DNA from: Acidiferrobacteraceae bacterium
GTDB taxonomy: Bacteria > Pseudomonadota > Gammaproteobacteria > Arenicellales > UBA868
DNA length: 8,254 nucleotides
Assembly (NCBI GenBank): GCA_002721105.1
Contig: PBJL01000019.1
Location: 16,286 to 24,539 of the forward strand
Reading direction: 5' to 3'
Shown here piece by piece: positions 5,602-8,254 of the stretch (the stretch's first letter is position 1; the number at the start of each line of letters is the position of its first letter). The notes beneath the pieces were generated by a model, which was not told where the DNA came from, made no database searches, and saw only the letters and a program-made list of their open reading frames with translations. A program made the position numbers and the translations under genes.

Positions 5602-6482
5602 CTAATGTAGCTAAAATGAAAAAGCCTGTTACTTGTGAAAAATGCTCTGGACTTGACTATTTGTTAAGCGTTAGAAATGGTTTCGTTCGTGCCAGAGCTT
5701 GCGGCTGTTTTAAATGTGAACAATGTAACGGGTCAGGTCGGATTTTCGAAGAGGACGAAGTGGGCCGTTCAAGTGTACGTCCCTGTGGGTGTAAGAAATT
5801 TCATCAGCGTCTGCGAATGTTGAGTTCGTGTGGTATTCCGGCCAAGTTCATAGATGCAACCTTTGAATCATTTAGGATTAGCGCGAAGAATTCTGAGCGA
5901 TCGAAAAATTACGCCAAAACGGTAGCCATGGATTTTGTAAAAAATTATGGCAAACAAAAGCGAGGACTCGTTTTTACGGGAGAACCTGGCTTGGGTAAAA
6001 CCCATTTAGCGATCTCAATCGTTCAGGGATTGGTCATGGAGAAAGGGGCAGATTGCAAGTTTGTCGATTTTTTTCAGCTATTGTCCGATATACGCCATGG
6101 ATTTTCGCAGGATGTCTCGGAGCTGGTCCACATACTGCCTTACCTTCAATCGCAAATTTTGGTAATCGATGAGCTAGGTAAGGGGCGCAATACAGACTGG
6201 GAACACGGCATTCTTGATCAAGTAATTTCGCACCGTTACAACACTGCAGACAGAATTACGATTTACACCACCAATTACGTTGAGGAACCGATCGATAAGA
6301 AGGAAAGGGGTCCGTCTAAGGTCAATACAAGAAAGGAAGGGTTTTCTGAACGTTTCGCCCATGAAAGCCTGGAAAGTCGTTTGGGACCCCGAATCTATTC
6401 TCGAATGATTGAAACTTGTGATTTCCTTCATCTTGAAGGTGAAGACTACCGCCAAACACAGAAAACCCACCACCGTCTATAG
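5598..6482 (+). CDS. DnaC/IstB-like AAA+ ATPase with N-terminal zinc-finger region
   Basis: This 294-residue protein is of the DnaC/DnaI/IstB AAA+ group, whose members load the replicative helicase DnaB or assist transposition. The N-terminus has eight paired cysteines: Cys13/16, Cys35/37, Cys40/43 and Cys63/65. The central C-x2-C-x-G-x-G resembles a DnaJ zinc-finger motif, suggesting two zinc sites for DNA or partner binding. The ATPase core shows Walker A GEPGLGKT (128-135), Walker B ILVIDE (187-192), sensor TTN (224-226) and the Box VII arginine region LESRLGPRIYSR (258-269). It ends with the family-typical D-Y-R (283-285). A helicase-loader role fits better than IstB, because no transposase is adjacent. 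It overlaps the upstream small gene by ATGA, which gives a two-gene unit. Which helicase or process it serves is not shown by the sequence. Confidence 0.85.
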   Translation: MTNVAKMKKPVTCEKCSGLDYLLSVRNGFVRARACGCFKCEQCNGSGRIFEEDEVGRSSVRPCGCKKFHQRLRMLSSCGIPAKFIDATFESFRISAKNSERSKNYAKTVAMDFVKNYGKQKRGLVFTGEPGLGKTHLAISIVQGLVMEKGADCKFVDFFQLLSDIRHGFSQDVSELVHILPYLQSQILVIDELGKGRNTDWEHGILDQVISHRYNTADRITIYTTNYVEEPIDKKERGPSKVNTRKEGFSERFAHESLESRLGPRIYSRMIETCDFLHLEGEDYRQTQKTHHRL

Positions 6483-6519
6483 TAAGCAGGTTTATTCTGT
6501 TTTTCCGAGATAAGAATGT

Positions 6520-6540
6520 AAGGGAAACACTTCTCTTTTT
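6520..6540 (+). terminator. Weak intrinsic terminator after the ATPase gene
   Basis: AAGGGAA (6520-6526) can pair with TTCTCTT (6531-6537) using one G-U pair, with a 4-base loop, and the T-run continues to 6540. It lies about 40 bases after the ATPase stop and just before the 3' end of the opposing tmRNA gene. Confidence 0.35.
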
Positions 6541-6552
6541 ACATACTAAGAG

Positions 6553-6906
6553 TGGAGGCGGGGGGAATCGAACCCCCGTCCGAAAGTCTTCAACGCAAGG
6601 CATCTACATGCTTATCCCGCGTACTAAATCTCGCTCAAGAAAGCTCCCACGGGCGGGATATTTCAAAAGCCAGCCTTGAGGAATCTCGCCGGTCTTTCCC
6701 AAGGCATTAAAGCCCGGCCAGCCTGTAGAATGACGTCTTGTTCCATCTTACAGGCAGAAGAGAGGAACAGACGGTAACGGGGTTTAAGCCGCTACAGCAT
6801 ACTCATAATCGTTGGCGATTATGTATTTGCCGTTTTTTGACGGGCCAACGGCGTCCCGTGCATGCAACCTTGGTCTCCCTACTCCCGTCGAAGCCAAATC
6901 GCCCCC
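6553..6906 (-). ncRNA. ssrA: Transfer-messenger RNA (tmRNA)
   Basis: tmRNA rescues ribosomes stalled on mRNAs without a stop codon and adds a degradation tag. It works with SmpB and alanyl-tRNA synthetase. On the minus strand the 5' end reads GGGGGCGATTTGGCTTCGAC, and the 3' end has the T-arm GGGGGTTCGATTCCCCC followed by CGCCTCCA. The first seven bases pair with the 3' CGCCTCC, including the G-U pair at the third position that marks alanine identity. The 3' CCA is not encoded after the discriminator A at 6553. The length of 354 bases is normal for a one-piece tmRNA. The tag reading frame lies at 6784-6816. Pseudoknots were not modelled. Confidence 0.96.
6784..6816 (-). other. tmRNA tag-peptide reading frame (ANDYEYAVAA)
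   Basis: The resume codon GCC (6816-6814) is followed by nine codons and a TAA stop, encoding ANDYEYAVAA. With the alanine carried by the tmRNA, the full tag would be A-ANDYEYAVAA. The AND start and the small hydrophobic Ala-Val-Ala-Ala end match the usual tag pattern; that end is the degron read by ClpXP-type proteases. Confidence 0.92.
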
Positions 6907-6941
6907 TAAATCTTGTTTTCGTCCAATTTGATGCCGTCCTG

Positions 6942-6947
6942 ATTATA
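6942..6947 (-). promoter_or_regulatory. ssrA: -10 box of the tmRNA promoter
   Basis: A perfect TATAAT on the minus strand ends 35 bases before the mature tmRNA 5' end. Transcription would start near 6935, giving a leader of about 28 bases to be removed by RNase P. No good -35 box is visible at 16-18 bases. The glycosyltransferase stop codon lies 21 bases upstream, so readthrough from that gene may contribute. Confidence 0.6.
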
Positions 6948-6968
6948 CTATCTTTGCTTATAAGCGGA

Positions 6969-7706
6969 TTATTTTCGTTTTTCCGTACCCCTATAGAATA
7001 ACATGGAAAATGCTACGATGAGGTAATTGAATCCCTTTAAAAAATAATGCCACCACCGTGTCCCTGTTTTTGAAACACCATAGGATCGAGAACCTAGAAT
7101 ATACGGAACCTCGGTAACTCGGAAACCATTTTTTATCGCCTTATAGGTCAGGCTGATGAAATATTCTCCGTGATCACCCTTAAGTCTTACTTGGTCCAAT
7201 ACGGCTTTACGAACGGCGACAAACCCGCTGGTATAATCATGTACCGAAGGATCCAGGATTTTCTGTATTACTAGGTTTAAAACAAAACTAAGAATGGCTA
7301 GCACCAGTGAATCGTCTTCCTTTTCAAGGATGACTGTACCTCCACCGGCGACATACCGGGAGCCGATAACCATATCATATCCCTCGATTATTTTTTCCAA
7401 TAACTCAGGAATCTTTGAGGGTGGAATGGATAAATCAGCGTCCATCCAGACAATGGTGTTGCCCTCGGCAATTTTAATGCCGTCCCGAAGTGCCGACGTC
7501 AGTCCCTTTTTCCCAACTCGCCTCAAAACCTTGATGCTTGGATAAACTGATTTCATTTTTTTTGCCACTTCCCAAGTACGGTCGGGAGAATCGTCATCAA
7601 CTACAACAACTTCCAGCGGAGCTGGAACTTCTTCAAACATCAATTCAATGAGCTTTCTGATATTACCGGATTCGTTATATGTGGGGAGAATAACTGAAAT
7701 CATCAA
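6969..7706 (-). CDS. DPM1-like family 2 glycosyltransferase (polyprenol-phosphate mannosyltransferase type)
   Basis: Proteins of this type transfer a sugar, usually mannose from GDP-mannose, onto a polyprenyl phosphate at the cytoplasmic membrane. The 245-residue single GT-A domain begins with ISVILPTYNES (3-13). It has the nucleotide-binding VVVDDDSPD (35-42 region), the metal-binding D-A-D (89-91), and GSRYVAGGG (115-123). It also has the acceptor-side motif DYTSGF (157-162) and the closing SRSYGVSKTG (206-215), all typical of DPM1/GtrB-type enzymes. Like short DPM1 forms it lacks a C-terminal multi-span membrane domain. The hydrophobic stretches at about 133-150 and 221-238 may give membrane attachment. 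The two adjacent ATGs at 7706 and 7703 are both possible starts, and no clear Shine-Dalgarno site is seen. It follows gmd after 30 bases and is probably in the same operon. The sugar could differ from mannose. Confidence 0.85.
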   Translation of the reverse strand: MMISVILPTYNESGNIRKLIELMFEEVPAPLEVVVVDDDSPDRTWEVAKKMKSVYPSIKVLRRVGKKGLTSALRDGIKIAEGNTIVWMDADLSIPPSKIPELLEKIIEGYDMVIGSRYVAGGGTVILEKEDDSLVLAILSFVLNLVIQKILDPSVHDYTSGFVAVRKAVLDQVRLKGDHGEYFISLTYKAIKNGFRVTEVPYILGSRSYGVSKTGTRWWHYFLKGFNYLIVAFSMLFYRGTEKRK

Positions 7707-7736
7707 AAAATATGCCTAAACTTGTGGCTTAAAATT

Positions 7737-8254
7737 TTAGCTAGGGCGATCAACTCTACCGGCTTTTAACAACTGCAAATCCGACTCAACCATCAACCGG
7801 ATCAATTCCCTAAATTTTACTTTTGGATCAAAGCCAAATGTTTTTCTGGCTTTTGTCGAATCCCCTCTAAGTGTTACGTTCGCGGTCGGACGGAAAAACT
7901 TTTTGTCTGAGACGAGATAATTCTTGGCACTTAGTCCCGCGACACGAAAGGTTTCTTCAACAAAATCTTGTACACTATGGGTTTCTCCCGTTGCGATTAT
8001 GAAATCGTCAGGCGTCTCTAATTGGAGGATTTTCCACGCGGCCTCCATATACTCTTTGGCGTAGCCCCAATCGATTTCTGCCGATAGATCACCTAAGACT
8101 AATTTATCCTGCAAGCCCATCGAAATTCGCGCCGCTGACATTGTGATCTTACGAGTAACATATTCTTCTATTCTGCGAGGAGACTCGTGGTTATAAAAAA
8201 TTGCCGTTGAAACGAACATCCCATAAGCTTCTCGAAAGTGTCGACACAATAATT
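7737..8254 (-). CDS. gmd: GDP-mannose 4,6-dehydratase, C-terminal half (runs off window)
   Basis: Gmd converts GDP-mannose to GDP-4-keto-6-deoxymannose, the precursor of GDP-fucose, GDP-rhamnose and related sugars. The visible 172 codons are the second half of a family usually near 350 residues; the frame is open at the right edge. Signatures are the substrate-binding NHESPRR followed by VTRKIT, then LGDLSAEIDWGYAKEYMEAAW (canonical LGNLDSxRDWGHAKDYVxxMW). Further signatures are DDFIIATGETHSVQDFVE and, near the end, RPTANVTLRGDSTKARKTFGF. The nucleotide-binding and catalytic N-terminal part lies outside the window. No second frame break is seen. The DPM1-like glycosyltransferase follows after 30 bases in the same direction, which places the pair in a surface-glycan or sugar-nucleotide cluster. 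Confidence 0.92.
   Translation of the reverse strand, partial: LLCRHFREAYGMFVSTAIFYNHESPRRIEEYVTRKITMSAARISMGLQDKLVLGDLSAEIDWGYAKEYMEAAWKILQLETPDDFIIATGETHSVQDFVEETFRVAGLSAKNYLVSDKKFFRPTANVTLRGDSTKARKTFGFDPKVKFRELIRLMVESDLQLLKAGRVDRPS

Noticed and set aside
5598..6482. ATPase as IstB of an insertion sequence
   Set aside because: There is no IstA-like transposase, no terminal inverted repeats and no target duplication nearby; the zinc-finger N-terminus is not that of IstB.
6738..7001. Plus-strand 87-codon ORF across the tmRNA
   Set aside because: It lies antisense to a confidently identified tmRNA gene and its promoter and has no protein-like composition.

Overview
The window reads as a chromosomal segment of a moderately AT-rich Gram-negative bacterium. 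The best lineage hints are a short arginine-pathway N-acetyltransferase with a Cys-rich tail, and a zinc-finger DnaC-like ATPase coupled to a small helical protein. Both are arrangements I associate with deltaproteobacterial or Nitrospinota-like genomes. The lineage is inference only; no rRNA or species-diagnostic gene is present.

Left part (1-1815): the 5' end of an amidohydrolase-like gene, possibly imidazolonepropionase, runs off the left edge on the minus strand. About 760 bases with no confident gene follow; they hold two weak small ORFs and a few short hairpins. Then come two small plus-strand genes, 42 bases apart: a helical protein with a C-terminal Cys-Pro motif and a two-site zinc-ribbon protein.

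Middle part (1816-5169): a minus-strand leucine-rich-repeat protein with its own good promoter and Shine-Dalgarno site is divergent from a stand-alone nuoB (complex I subunit B). nuoB ends in a strong intrinsic terminator. Next is a DUF484-like/GAF-like/GGDEF protein whose GGDEF active site is destroyed, followed 17 bases later by an ArgA-type N-acetylglutamate synthase.

Right part (5170-8254): an AT-rich spacer with an imperfect palindrome precedes a two-gene unit with ATGA overlap, a small helical protein and a DnaC/IstB-like AAA+ ATPase with eight N-terminal cysteines. On the minus strand, a gmd (GDP-mannose 4,6-dehydratase) fragment leads into a DPM1-like family 2 glycosyltransferase, and both probably draw on GDP-mannose. 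Downstream of them, in the same direction, lies a complete tmRNA gene (ssrA) with its own -10 box and the encoded tag ANDYEYAVAA.

Most of the window is housekeeping. The less ordinary items are the ATPase/small-protein pair, the inactive GGDEF protein, the orphan nuoB, the LRR protein and the two uncharacterised small proteins near the left end. I see no CRISPR array, transposase or phage module.
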